Assembly: GCF_000002235.5 (NCBI RefSeq)
Contig: NW_022145613.1
Location: 991,001-1,055,000 of the forward strand
DNA length: 64,000 bases
Direction: 5' to 3'
DNA from: Strongylocentrotus purpuratus
Taxonomy: Eukaryota; Echinodermata; Echinoidea; Camarodonta; Strongylocentrotidae
Shown: piece after piece, positions 22,544-32,270 of the stretch
Numbering within the stretch: the first letter of the stretch is position 1
Layout of the letters: each line of letters begins with the position of its first letter
Translations under genes and position numbers: made by a program
The notes under the pieces: generated by a model
What the model saw: only the letters and a program-made list of their open reading frames with translations
Told to the model about the DNA's origin: nothing
The model's database searches: none

Positions 22544-22700
22544 TTCTCTTTCTCTTTTCTCTCGTTTTTTTATCTCTTTCTCTCTTTCTTTTTCTCTTTC
22601 TCTCTCTCTTTTTTCTCTTTCTCTTTCTCTCTCTCTCACTCCCCCCTCTCTCTCTCCCTCTCTCTCTCTCTCTCTCCCTCTCTCTCTCTCCCCCTCACTT
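22452..22700. repeat. CT microsatellite block
   Basis: About 250 bases of CTCTCT, TTTCTC and CCCTCTC. The 94- and 113-residue frames on either strand are artefacts of it. Confidence 0.95.
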
Positions 22701-23486
22701 TCCATGTTTCACTGTCTCTCTCAAACAGACACACACACTCGTACCCCTCTACACACACACATTCTCTTTTGATCTGCTTTGATTTGTACTATCCAAGCGA
22801 TGATATTTCTTTTTCTCTATCTGTAAATCCAATTGATATTCTATTCCATCTCTTGAGTAATTTACATCATGCTAGTTCGGAGACCCCCAACTTTAATTTA
22901 AAATCAACACATTCATACAGGGTGCCCTTTCGCATCTTTCCATATCACTTATAATATATATGTTGATTCAGTAGAGGTTGCCCGGCGCCTAGTGGGATGT
23001 ATATTCCTGATAACACCATACATGATTGTCGATCCAGCCCCACTTTGGTGCCATAAGGCTCCCGACTGATAAATGGTTATTATGAAATGTTTGTGTATCT
23101 GATACCGAGCTGTCTATGGATATCTTTTATTTAAAAAGATGATTACAAAACCTTAAGGAGGCAAGACTTAAAATCTTCACTATATTGTTGGTCAAAGCCA
23201 TATTTAGATTGTCTATGGGAACCGAGTGGTATATGTGGTAAGCCTATGGAGTGACAGAGTTCAGTAGTCAACAGATTAATACTTATGCTTAAAAGTCTTT
23301 TCAGTAATAGAAGTAGCATCAAAATAGGTTACATAAATCATTTGTTGGGAGAATTATTTATTAGAAAATACAAATCTATCCTGATGCATTGCGGTAGATT
23401 GCCCAGTCTCGAAACACAATATCTGTTTTTAATAGTTCTTTCATGATTTAACTCTTTGTTAATTTAACTTTCTTTTCTTGTTGCAG

Positions 23487-23607
23487 GATCTGACGGTCTA
23501 GGTCTGAGCATCATAGGTATGGGAGTAGGAGCAGACGCAGGCCTAGAGAAGCTTGGTATCTTCATCAAGACGATCACCCCTAATGGAGCCGCACAGAGAG
23601 ATGGAAG
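23487..23607 (+). CDS. PPP1R9A: Neurabin/spinophilin-like exon 2: first half of PDZ domain
   Basis: The exon encodes residues 45-84 and two bases of residue 85, joining phase 1 to phase 2. It reads [20 protein letters not shown], then [27 protein letters not shown] is the carboxylate-binding loop of the PDZ fold (the GLG-phi motif). [27 protein letters not shown] is close to identical with vertebrate neurabin and spinophilin, where this PDZ binds C-termini such as that of p70 S6 kinase and AMPA/NMDA receptor tails. TTCTTTTCTTGTTGCAG precedes it and GTAAGA follows. Confidence 0.97.
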
Positions 23608-23639
23608 GTAAGAAACACTCCATTTCAGTTTCTTTCATC

Positions 23640-23790
23640 TTATACCCTTCATATATACACTGTCCGAGTCTGGACTCGGTCCATAGCGTTAGATATACCA
23701 TGGACCTACGTTTGTTCGTAGTAGGTCCATGGGTCAATATACCCACTTGATTCGCATCTCAGATCATGCTACCGGTGTCACTACCGGTCA
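23640..23790. repeat. Cluster of short palindromes just after exon 2
   Basis: Three hairpins follow one another within 150 bp: CCGAGTCTGGACTCGG, then ATGGACCTAC with GTAGGTCCAT, then ACCGGTGTCACTACCGGT. They may be an eroded inverted-repeat element. The middle one shares ATGGACCTAC with the 29-bp minisatellite at 59703. Confidence 0.6.
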
Positions 23791-24188
23791 TACTTGGAGC
23801 AGCTAGAGCTCATCTCATCTGCCATGCTCATTTGTTTCCATGGATGCAGACAAGGACGGTCCTAATATATCCATGATTTCTCATTTTTTTACCCACCAAC
23901 CTGTTGTAAAAAAGGACAGGAGATAATTGAGAAGATATCTTGATCTTGAGATCTTCATTGAGTAGTGCACATATCATTCATATTGTAGAGAATGCAATTC
24001 CGGTGTAGATGAAGTTCAGACTCAACCCTTCTCTCAGAATTCTTCAAGAGTCTGGCACTGAAAGTGGATCGATATATGATGCTGCATGATACTGTTCTTA
24101 TTAGAGTTGTGTCTGGACTGAGTGCATGCGGACTCGATCCTCTTCTACCCCTCTATATACCCTTCATATGAAAGGGGTATATATAGGC

Positions 24189-24540
24189 GCGTCTTCATCA
24201 TCTCGAGATTGCCAAATAGCCCGCTATTTCTGATTTGGGAATTAATCCCGAAGTTACAAATCGCATCTTCATCAGCTCGAGATTCGACCTCAAAACTTGA
24301 AACTCTTTTGCTCAGCGTTCTTGCATAGTATAGTGCGAGTCTTCGGTCTGGTGAAGACGCACCAGACAAATAGCTGGATATTTTGCCAACCACCCAAGAT
24401 ATCTTGGGATGACAATCCCCACCAAATATCCCGCTAATTGGAACTTCGGGCTGATGAAGACGCAAATTAGCTGGATAGTTTGCGATCGGGATAGTTCAAA
24501 TAGTGGGATATTGGTAATCTGGAGCTAGTGAGGACAGCCT
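24189..24540. mobile_element. Modular inverted-repeat element (GTCTTCATCAG)
   Basis: The block GCGTCTTCATCAGCTCGAG and its variants appear twice on the left, and inverted (GCTGATGAAGACGC, CTGGTGAAGACGC) on the right, around a centre of CCAAGATATCTTGG. Each block carries a similar side module (CCCGAAGTT, AATAGCCCGCTATTT). The length is about 350 bp and there is no open frame. Confidence 0.65.
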
Positions 24541-25227
24541 TATGAGGAATTGAATTATTCCTGGTTGTTATTGCAATAATTGTGAAAATAATAATAAGGC
24601 TAATATTCCTGAACATATGCTCAATTGGATTTATCCTTGAATATTTAATGACATTGCCTGGATGGCTACTTATCTGCATCTTCCATACATTGTACTAAAT
24701 CTTTTCTATTGCTGTATGATGTTGCCATTGTTATTTTGTTATATTATTTTTGTATTTTGACACTGTTGTATTATGTTGTTAATATCTGATTGCTTTGTAA
24801 AACATACAATATCAGCCTTCAGCGATTTTTTGATAAACCAATTAAAAAGAGGGGAAAAAGGGTCTGCTTGAAATCTATAAGCTAGGCTGATGTATAAAGT
24901 AACTGCTTGATTCAATATTCTGATGGACACTTTCAAATGAACTGTTGGGTCCAGCTAGCATAAATAGCCCTAGGGTTTGGACAAATTGCTTCACATTTTG
25001 ATGTTACTTTCCTTTGAATTAGGGCATCTACGGTTGTCTATATGATCTTATAATATGTTTGTATTCACATATTCGACTGATATGCAATAACACATCTGAT
25101 GGAGATGTTCTCAACAAAGTTGACCTTATGAGGGCTATCTAATGAGGAAAAAAGACTTACTGTATGCTTGCTTTCAATTTTGTCAGAATTTGAGGAGCAT
25201 ATCACAATATGTAGTTCTCCACCTTGG

Positions 25228-25525
25228 CAATATGGTCTCATTATGGCCTGGTGAAACTCTACTCAGAAGGATATAGTGTGAATTGCTTTCTTATTGTTTA
25301 TGAGCAAAGTGCTGCGCTTTTTTTTCCACAGAGCATTTCCTTGCCCATCAAAGAGCAATTGTCAACGCGTAGGCATATCTGTCATCTTAGAAACAAATCG
25401 TCTGTTTGGAGCCAGAAGGATGTTAGATATTATACTTTAAAACAGATTTAGCGCCCTTATGGCTCGAAACAGACGATATATTCTCATTATGGCCTGGTGA
25501 AACTCTACTTAGAAGGATATATTAC
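25228..25525 (+). repeat. Direct repeat pair bracketing a hairpin element
   Basis: ATTATGGCCTGGTGAAACTC and TACTYAGAAGGATATA occur at 25238 and again at 25488, about 45 bases each, 250 bp apart. The hairpin element at 25397-25477 ends just before the second copy. Confidence 0.8.
25397..25477. mobile_element. ~80-bp GCCAGAAGG hairpin element, well preserved ends
   Basis: ATCGTCTGTTTGGAGCCAGA on the left is mirrored by TGGCTCGAAACAGACGAT on the right, with only single differences. This copy defines the outer ends of the family (ATCGTCTGTTTGGAGCC). It is too small to encode anything. Confidence 0.85.
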
Positions 25526-25849
25526 AAATTGCCTTCTATAGTTTAGGCATGCCCTCTCTGTAACTGACCTATATTGCCTTTCTATTTTATCACAGACCTA
25601 TAAAGCTGCACAGTATATATCAGCAGTGGTTTTCTTCAAAAAGTTATCTTTTACTTTACTTTAACATATCTTGTACTTCCCGGGAAACATTTAGAAACTC
25701 TTCATCTCTTCAGCCTTCATGTGTGACAAATGTTATGGAAGCACACTCTCACAAGGTTCTTCTCTTTATTAAAGTTTTGGTAATATTTCAATAGGATTAG
25801 ATTATGAAATTTAAAATTTGCATTAACATTGTGAAACCTAGTGTTAGAA

Positions 25850-26205
25850 TAAGCAACTTTGAGAAAATTGGGCTCTAAAACAGTAAGGATTTCGAGAAAT
25901 TAAAATAGCTGGGACCATGAAAATCTCTGAATATGCAGTTCTGATATCTAATTTCCAAAAGGGAATAGAAAATCAGTTGATTTTAGTTAAGAAACATTGT
26001 TTTTAAGCTAAAGTAATATGAATCTCGAAAGGGAGCTATACAACATAAACAGTTAATATTCACAATTTCATAACTTTAGACTCAATTTCAACCAAGACAA
26101 CCATCATTGAATATTGTAGGATCATTTATGCTTCCAATATGTTCATTTGAACCATATTCATGACCCTATATACCAAAACTTTGTATTACCTTTAAGAGTG
26201 CAATT
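25850..26205 (+). repeat. Dispersed ~350-bp repeat, copy A
   Basis: It matches 41030-41415 in the same orientation, for example GAATATGCAGTTSTGATAT, AAGAAACATTGTTTT, ATTGTAGGATC and CTTCCAATATGTTCATT. There is no open frame and no visible terminal repeats, so the class is unknown. Confidence 0.85.
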
Positions 26206-26869
26206 TCAGAACCTGAATTTGAATCTGCCATTTCTCTTTACAGATGCTCTATTTGAAATTGATATTCTGAACATTGGATATCAAATGGAAACCCTAACAT
26301 TTGTATTAAAAAAGTAGGTGATAGCTAGGACCCTTTTAAGTCTGCCTTAAAAGTACTATGTCCCATTTGCAGGCCAACAAAAATGAAAAGGTTAAATTCC
26401 AACGGCATTTGAAAGGGCTTGAAAATGTCTTGTTGTGGGAAAATAACAACCGTTAGTTGTCAAATCGAATTTAGCAATCGCTGGCGTTTAATTAAATAGT
26501 CTGATTTTGAGACCCTTCTACTGAATGGTCATAGGTTTGTGCTGCGCAAAGATTCAATCAGTTTAATTTTGGCCATTACAAGAATTGGGTTATTGATGTA
26601 GACAGATGTTCATGTATCCTTTACAGCTCATTTTATGCATGTTATTACCAAAGAAGAAAAGAGTCAGTCAGTCTTACAAAAGTGTCTGACAGTGAAGTCT
26701 AGAAAGTAAACAGGTTTCCTTGCATATTTGAATACTAGGACACTGCTAACATTTAAATTCCATAATTTCACAGGTATATATATATATATATGTGACATAT
26801 TCATAATTCCTGCAAAGTTCTACAGAATTTGATGTTGGCTGCACAAGGGATACACTGCCTTTAAAGGGA

Positions 26870-27060
26870 TTGGGTATCTTTCTTTGTCTCAGATTCTTAA
26901 AAAAATCCTGGATTTAGCTCATGCTGAAGTGATAATATAAACCTGTAGGTCAGTCAGGAATCCTTTGACTTTTACATGCCGATTACCTGTCTGATTATCA
27001 ATATATTTATGTTTGGAATTAAAAAAATTCAAAACCGTTTTCCCAACGTTTTTTTAATAA
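26870..27060 (+). repeat. Dispersed ~190-bp repeat, copy A
   Basis: It is matched at 28130-28320: GATTTAGCTCATGCTG, CCTGTCTGATTATCAA and ATATTTATGATTGGAA (or its variant) occur in the same order and spacing. A third block, CGTTTTCCTAACAGTTTT, corresponds to CGTTTTCCCAACGTTTTT. Confidence 0.85.
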
Positions 27061-27147
27061 AAATGAGTAATGCTTTTAAGCAAACTGTGATATCTTAGCT
27101 CTGTGCGCATCATTGCATGGTGGACAATTATGAGCAGTATACAAGTA

Positions 27148-27245
27148 GCCAATATTATCATATTATACTATTAAGCTTAAGATTATTAGTTTGGAGGCCA
27201 ATATCATAATTATTAAGTTCATGATCATTAGTTTTGAAGCCAATA
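27148..27245 (+). repeat. ~49-bp imperfect tandem pair
   Basis: GCCAATATTATCA ... GATTATTAGTTTGGAG is followed by GCCAATATCATAA ... GATCATTAGTTTTGAAG. Confidence 0.7.
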
Positions 27246-27564
27246 AAACCATGCCTATTCACTATTATGAAAATGGAAGATTGTTTTTGATCTTAACTAT
27301 AAGCATGGATGGATGATTATTAATGGAACTTGATCCTCTCAGACACCTCATCCCAAAGGGGTGATATAACTAACGATGCAGTTCAAACTACTGCTTGGGG
27401 GATAGTGAATAGGGGATTTATGGCTTGGAGAATAGTACTATTGGAAAAGTGGTCTGAAAGGTGTTATAGGTATGGTTGGTATGGTGAAGGTTGAACTAGA
27501 ATGGAGAAGAAGGTTAAAGGTGTTTTTACATTAGCCTAAGAAAGCTCGTTGCTCAAGATATTAA

Positions 27565-27924
27565 AGGTAAAGACCAGTATTGGAAACGCCCCAATTTCAA
27601 AAAATGAAATGGAAGCTCTCATTACCAATCATGTGAAAGAATATGTTTTGACTAATACATGATGATAAAAAATTTCCCGGGAAACCGCCTACTAATTCAT
27701 ATATTTGGTAAATTTGTTTCTCTCATGGTCTGTGAGAGATATAGGGTAGTCCCATATACATCTTTCTGTGTATAGTGCTTGTAACTTTACAAAGACAAAT
27801 TTCTTATCATTTTGATGATTCCAGAACCTTGCAGATGCTAGATGCTAGATGATCAACCTTTTCTGATCAATTCCACAACGTTTCTTTCACAATGCAATCG
27901 CATAACCATAACTGGTCTTTACCT
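27565..27924. mobile_element. TTAA-flanked MITE, 360 bp
   Basis: TTAA at 27561-27564 and 27925-27928 flanks inverted ends AGGTAAAGACCAGT and ACTGGTCTTTACCT. TTAA target choice is typical of piggyBac and Kolobok transposons. A decayed inverted relative is at 54363-54600 (shared ATGCGATTGCATTGTGAAAG and ACACAGAAAGATGTAT). It has no transposase, so it is non-autonomous. Confidence 0.8.
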
Positions 27925-28129
27925 TTAAACTAATAGCTAGGCTCAAGAAAATAGTCCAAGGTTGATGGGGTCTCCATTAGCTTGACTGAGTAATCCCTGC
28001 TCGTTTCTCGATAGTTAGCTAGTAAATCTACAGAGCATGGGCATGATCTTGATCCCCATTGCAGTGCATCTTCACTGCTCCATTTATTGGTAAAATAATG
28101 GGCTCTTTCACCAACTAACCTTTACAGTG

Positions 28130-28320
28130 ATCCGGTAACTTTGTGTAAGATCCTTTAAAAAAATCCTTGATTTAGCTCATGCTGCAACCATAATTATAAA
28201 CCTTTAGGGCATACATGAATCCCATGACATTTACAAGTCGATCGCCTGTCTGATTATCAAGATATTTATGATTGGAAATCGATATCAATTTTTACGTTTT
28301 CCTAACAGTTTTCATAACAC
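28130..28320 (+). repeat. Dispersed ~190-bp repeat, copy B
   Basis: Second copy of the repeat at 26870-27060, same orientation, 1.26 kb away. A local segmental duplication is possible, but the flanks do not match, so two insertions seem likelier. Confidence 0.8.
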
Positions 28321-28578
28321 TACAGTCTGTTGGGGAAAATAATGAGGAACTTCATGATCATTTTGAAGCGCATTTTTTTTAGGGCTTCAATATTACACCA
28401 TATCACAGACACTAATAGCATGTATAGGGCCATGCATCTCAGATTTAACATTGTTAATTGATGCCTTTAACTTGCTTGGGATTATATACCCCAAGTTACT
28501 TAGTACATTATACATATGTATTCCTAGCACAAGGACGAAGAATAACATGCTATTTGGTTCTTCACTATGAATTTGCTA

Positions 28579-28784
28579 TATAAACTCTAACTATAAATGT
28601 TAAATCACCATTTAAAAGGGCCGAGGGGTGACCACTCTTTCAAAATGGTAGATTAACACTTTGAAGATGCTGGATCCAACACTATAAAGGTTGAATCCAG
28701 CAGGTTAAAAGAAACAATCTGACATTTTGAAAGAGTGCCTCGGCCCTTTTAAATTGACATTTAACATTTCAGTTTTTAGAGTGT
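28579..28784. mobile_element. MITE with CACTCTAAAAACTGAAATG-like ends, ~205 bp
   Basis: AAATGTTAAATCACCATTTA, AAAGGGCCGAGG and CACTCTTTCAAAATG are mirrored by CATTTTGAAAGAGTG, CCTCGGCCCTTTT and ATTGACATTTAACATTT. The centre carries CTGGAT ... ATCCAGC. The stem is nearly full length. Confidence 0.8.
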
Positions 28785-29210
28785 AGTGTTAATTTCTCAG
28801 AAGTCAGAGTAGAACTGGCTGGCAGGCTGTTTTGAAAATTCAGCATAGTGAGGATGGGTGTATGGAGAATGAATGGACTAATTATAATCATCACAGATTA
28901 TGATATATGGTAATTGCATGGATAACCAAACAGAGACCTCTAATCAATTTTGATTGCCCAGGTAATATTAATTACTTATTACCCTAGGTAGTATTAATTA
29001 CTTCTTCTTTCGTGTCCATCATCTGTGCTCAAATGTTCTGCCAGGCTTTTGCACACTGAAGAGCCTTCTCATTTGCTGCCACTGACTAGGTCTTCCAGGC
29101 AGCATTGGTCATCTAGGACCAATTACTAATTACCTGACTTATTAATTACTCATTACCCGACTCTGAAGAATTTCACAGCTGTTTGCAATTCTGAATTCTT
29201 GCTACACTTA

Positions 29211-29695
29211 TACCCTTTTCTAACTGCACTCTATCGGAGTCACACCGATGAAAATACCGATTGAATTTTCCTTATGTAAACAAAGGTGAAACCGCAGTTT
29301 TCCCCCTGTCGGTTTCTAACTGCCGGTGAAATTCACTCGCTGTGGCGAGCCCTCGCCGGAAGTGAAGAATTATTACGTAATTATTAAGCCCGCGCTCCAG
29401 TCAACAAACACAGCTGGTTACGGTAAAGCGCGCGTATACTGCGACCTTTGACCATTTTAATCGCTTTTTTAATCGCCCTTTTCTCCCGAACGTTTTCTAA
29501 CTGCACGTTTCATCGGTGTGACACCAATAGAATGAGAATTTCTCCTGCTCTAGAGCAGGAGAATTTAATCGCCTATTTCTCTTCTTTTCATCGGCTATTT
29601 AATCGCCTTTTTCTCCTCTGTTGCTTTCTAACTGGCACTTTCATCGGATGCGTCCGGATGCATCCGATGAAAATCGGTGCAGTTAGAAAAGGGTA
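29211..29695. mobile_element. MITE with TACCCTTTTCTAACTGCA ends and internal repeats of the end, 485 bp
   Basis: The left end TACCCTTTTCTAACTGCAC is mirrored by GTGCAGTTAGAAAAGGGTA on the right. TTTCTAACTG recurs inside near 29313, 29492 and 29626, each followed by a CGG or CATCGG module. Perfect palindromes CTCCTGCTCTAGAGCAGGAG and CATCGGATGC/GCATCCGATG also occur. It is more GC-rich than the flanks. Target duplication is unclear. The 94-residue frame within it is not a gene. Confidence 0.8.
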
Positions 29696-29899
29696 TTTGA
29701 TCAAAGAGATTGGGATTATCTTTAAATACTAATACAAGTCCATATTAAAGTATGAGTGTGGATAATTCGTCTTGGTAATACTTGAAAAGCAAGAGCTGTA
29801 AAGGGAAGATGAAGATAATGGTTAATAAATGAATAAGGTCTTTTAGAAATGAAGGAGTTTCGTAACCTGTCATCTCCTACCCAAGAACGTGATGTTATG

Positions 29900-32262
29900 C
29901 AGTGAATTTACATTCTTCATCACATTTACTTCTTAGTATGATGATATTAAAGATGTCAATGTTATTTCTAACAGCTGTTATATTATTTCACACAACTGGT
30001 GAGATATCCAACAGAGTAAGAAGAGTACCTTACCCAGCAAATCTACACCTTTTGATAGAGCAACGCCAATGTGTTAAATGTTCCTCTCGTAATAATTTGA
30101 TGTTTAGTGTCATGTACTTCTGAGTTCAGCTCAGTTCATGTTAATGGTATAAGGTTGTATGTCCATTCAGTGGCTGATTGAGGTGTGCACACCAAGTCTG
30201 TGGAATAAAGAATCTATCAAATACTCAAGAATTGCATCACATGTAATAAACATCAAATCAACAGCGTCTTTGAAAGTGTCACATATTTTGGATGTTAATA
30301 GTAGGATACCACTTTAGCACCTTTAATAATGTCTCAACATGGTTGATGGAGAGTTAGCGTGATGATGGAAGCTGGCTTGCTAAAAGTGCATCTCATTGAT
30401 ACTGGACCCCACCCTTGCCATAGTACATTTAGCTTGCATGGAGTTACAACCATCTACCCCTTGTGATGATATCAAGTTCACCCTCCCATGCCTTCATCAA
30501 GATTACATTAAAAACATTTTTCACCCCTCTATGGGTACCCACATGCCTCCCCAGGCATTATGAGGGGCGCGACAGGGGGGCGAGGCAGGGGTGCACCCCA
30601 TGAAGAGGAAAAAAAGAAATCTCGTCAAGGTTAATTTTTAAGAATTTTTTTTCTTCTTCAGATGCCATATCAATTTGTAAGTTCATATCCGAGAGGGGTT
30701 CATATTAAATGGACTTGCGTGGGGTTTATATGAGTTGGCCTTAGGGTGCATTGTAAATGGACTGCATTCTCCAGAGAACATGATGGAATAATGACCTTCA
30801 ACAACCTTCATGTGTGTTGTGAGTGGAGATAGAGAATGCGGAGAGTACTACATGATTTCTATAAATCCCCCCCCCCCTCCATTCATATGAAGTATGTAAC
30901 TATATATGACCATTCAGGTTTTTTTTTTTTTATACTTGTCCCTTGCTATCTACAAATTACATTCTTGAATTACATTGCTTTTAAATGCTAAAAGGCAGGA
31001 TTTTGAAAATGAATATCGTTTCCTAAAGTGACTTGAAATGGGTATCTCCACATGGATTGGTTGGCCTAATTTTTTCCAAATAAATAGCATTAGACAGTAG
31101 ATAGTTCATTGGTGATTGATGTAAATATATAAAGGGTTTGTTACGAAGAAGAAAATATGCTGTCATTTTGCAACAAATTTTTGAAGCTTCCTTGGATGTC
31201 TACTTAATAAAATCAGGGAAAATCCATCTTCCCAAACGGAAGCAACAGAAATGATTATTTAATGAAAATCAGTTGGAATAATTAACCAGGATAAGTTATG
31301 ATATTAGAAAAGATAGCCCCAATTCTCTATACCACCTCGTTTACCCCTCATGTAGATCTGAAATGTTTCAAAAGATTAGTTAAACTTTATTCTTTCTTAA
31401 GGTAGAGGTTCTTGACATGTACTGCTACATGTAATGGATGGTATGTTTTCAATCAGTGTGGAATGTAATGGAATGATGCAACTCAAATTGAAATGTATCA
31501 TTCCAAAAGTACAAAAACATCTAATATTACCAGGTGAACTAGAATTAAAACAAAAAGGTTACAATTTTTAAGGGTATAAGGAACATTAGAATAGCATGCT
31601 TACGTGCTAATATCCAAGTTTCTGCTTTAAGCGGCTCTGTTCTAGTGCTAAATTGAGCATGGACAGTCCAAGTTACAGACATTTAATATGAGAAAGCTAT
31701 ATTATGTTCCAATTTAATTATATTAGTATTATAACTTAATATTCTTATCGTTTCCGTACCTGCAGCCATTCCACTAGAAATGTTGCCTCGTTTTGTGTTG
31801 AACTTCATACGTGGTGTACCTAAAAATACAAATGGATGAATTTTATTTTAGCTTTTGATTTAGAGTTAGACAGAGTCATGTGACATGATTGATAAAGTAT
31901 CCTTTCCCCTTCCGGTCTGAAAAGTTCTATAGCTCTGAAGTATTGATTTTCTGTCTTTTCTAAATCAAACATATACAAAAAAAATTAAAAATTGTTTTGT
32001 TTTGTTATTCCTACTTCAAGCCCTAAAGTATTGTGGCATCTTTTACGTGTCAACTTGTGTGTGAAGCGTAATTGATTTTTGACATCTTAGACGCAAGGCT
32101 CGAAATTAGATGTTTCCCCGGGTCCTTCTGCCAACGAAAAATCCTACTGGACAACCTCAAAGTACTCCATTTCCTGCCTTGGTGGCTTTACATAAAACTC
32201 ACTTTCATTATCATTTCATTATGACTTTTGTGTAGTTCACTGTAAATGATTGCTAAAAGTGT
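29900..32262. other. Intronic stretch, little structure seen
   Basis: A G-rich patch at 30540-30600, a C run at 30866, a T run at 30918 and otherwise AT-rich sequence. No gene or clear element was recognised. Confidence 0.5.
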
Positions 32263-32270
32263 CTTTATTT

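Larger units (their letters stand above)
13789..23486 (+). other. Intron 1 (9.7 kb)
   Basis: The intron has a GTGAGT donor and a TTGTTGCAG acceptor. It contains GA tracts (13810-14110 and 14240-14288), MITEs at 14585 and 15499, an ACA-TGTG motif cluster, a GT microsatellite, a LINE tail, the composite tRNA-Leu-like element and a 92-bp duplication. No additional exon was recognised. The frame at 16488-16706 follows an AG but matches nothing in the neurabin family. Confidence 0.85.

Noticed and set aside
22421-22772. Open frames of 94 and 113 residues
   Set aside because: Translation of a CT/GA microsatellite.
28960-29160. Possible element bounded by TAATTAC-type repeats
   Set aside because: The TAATTAC pieces are short and irregular, and the interior shows no ends, tail or open frame I could identify.
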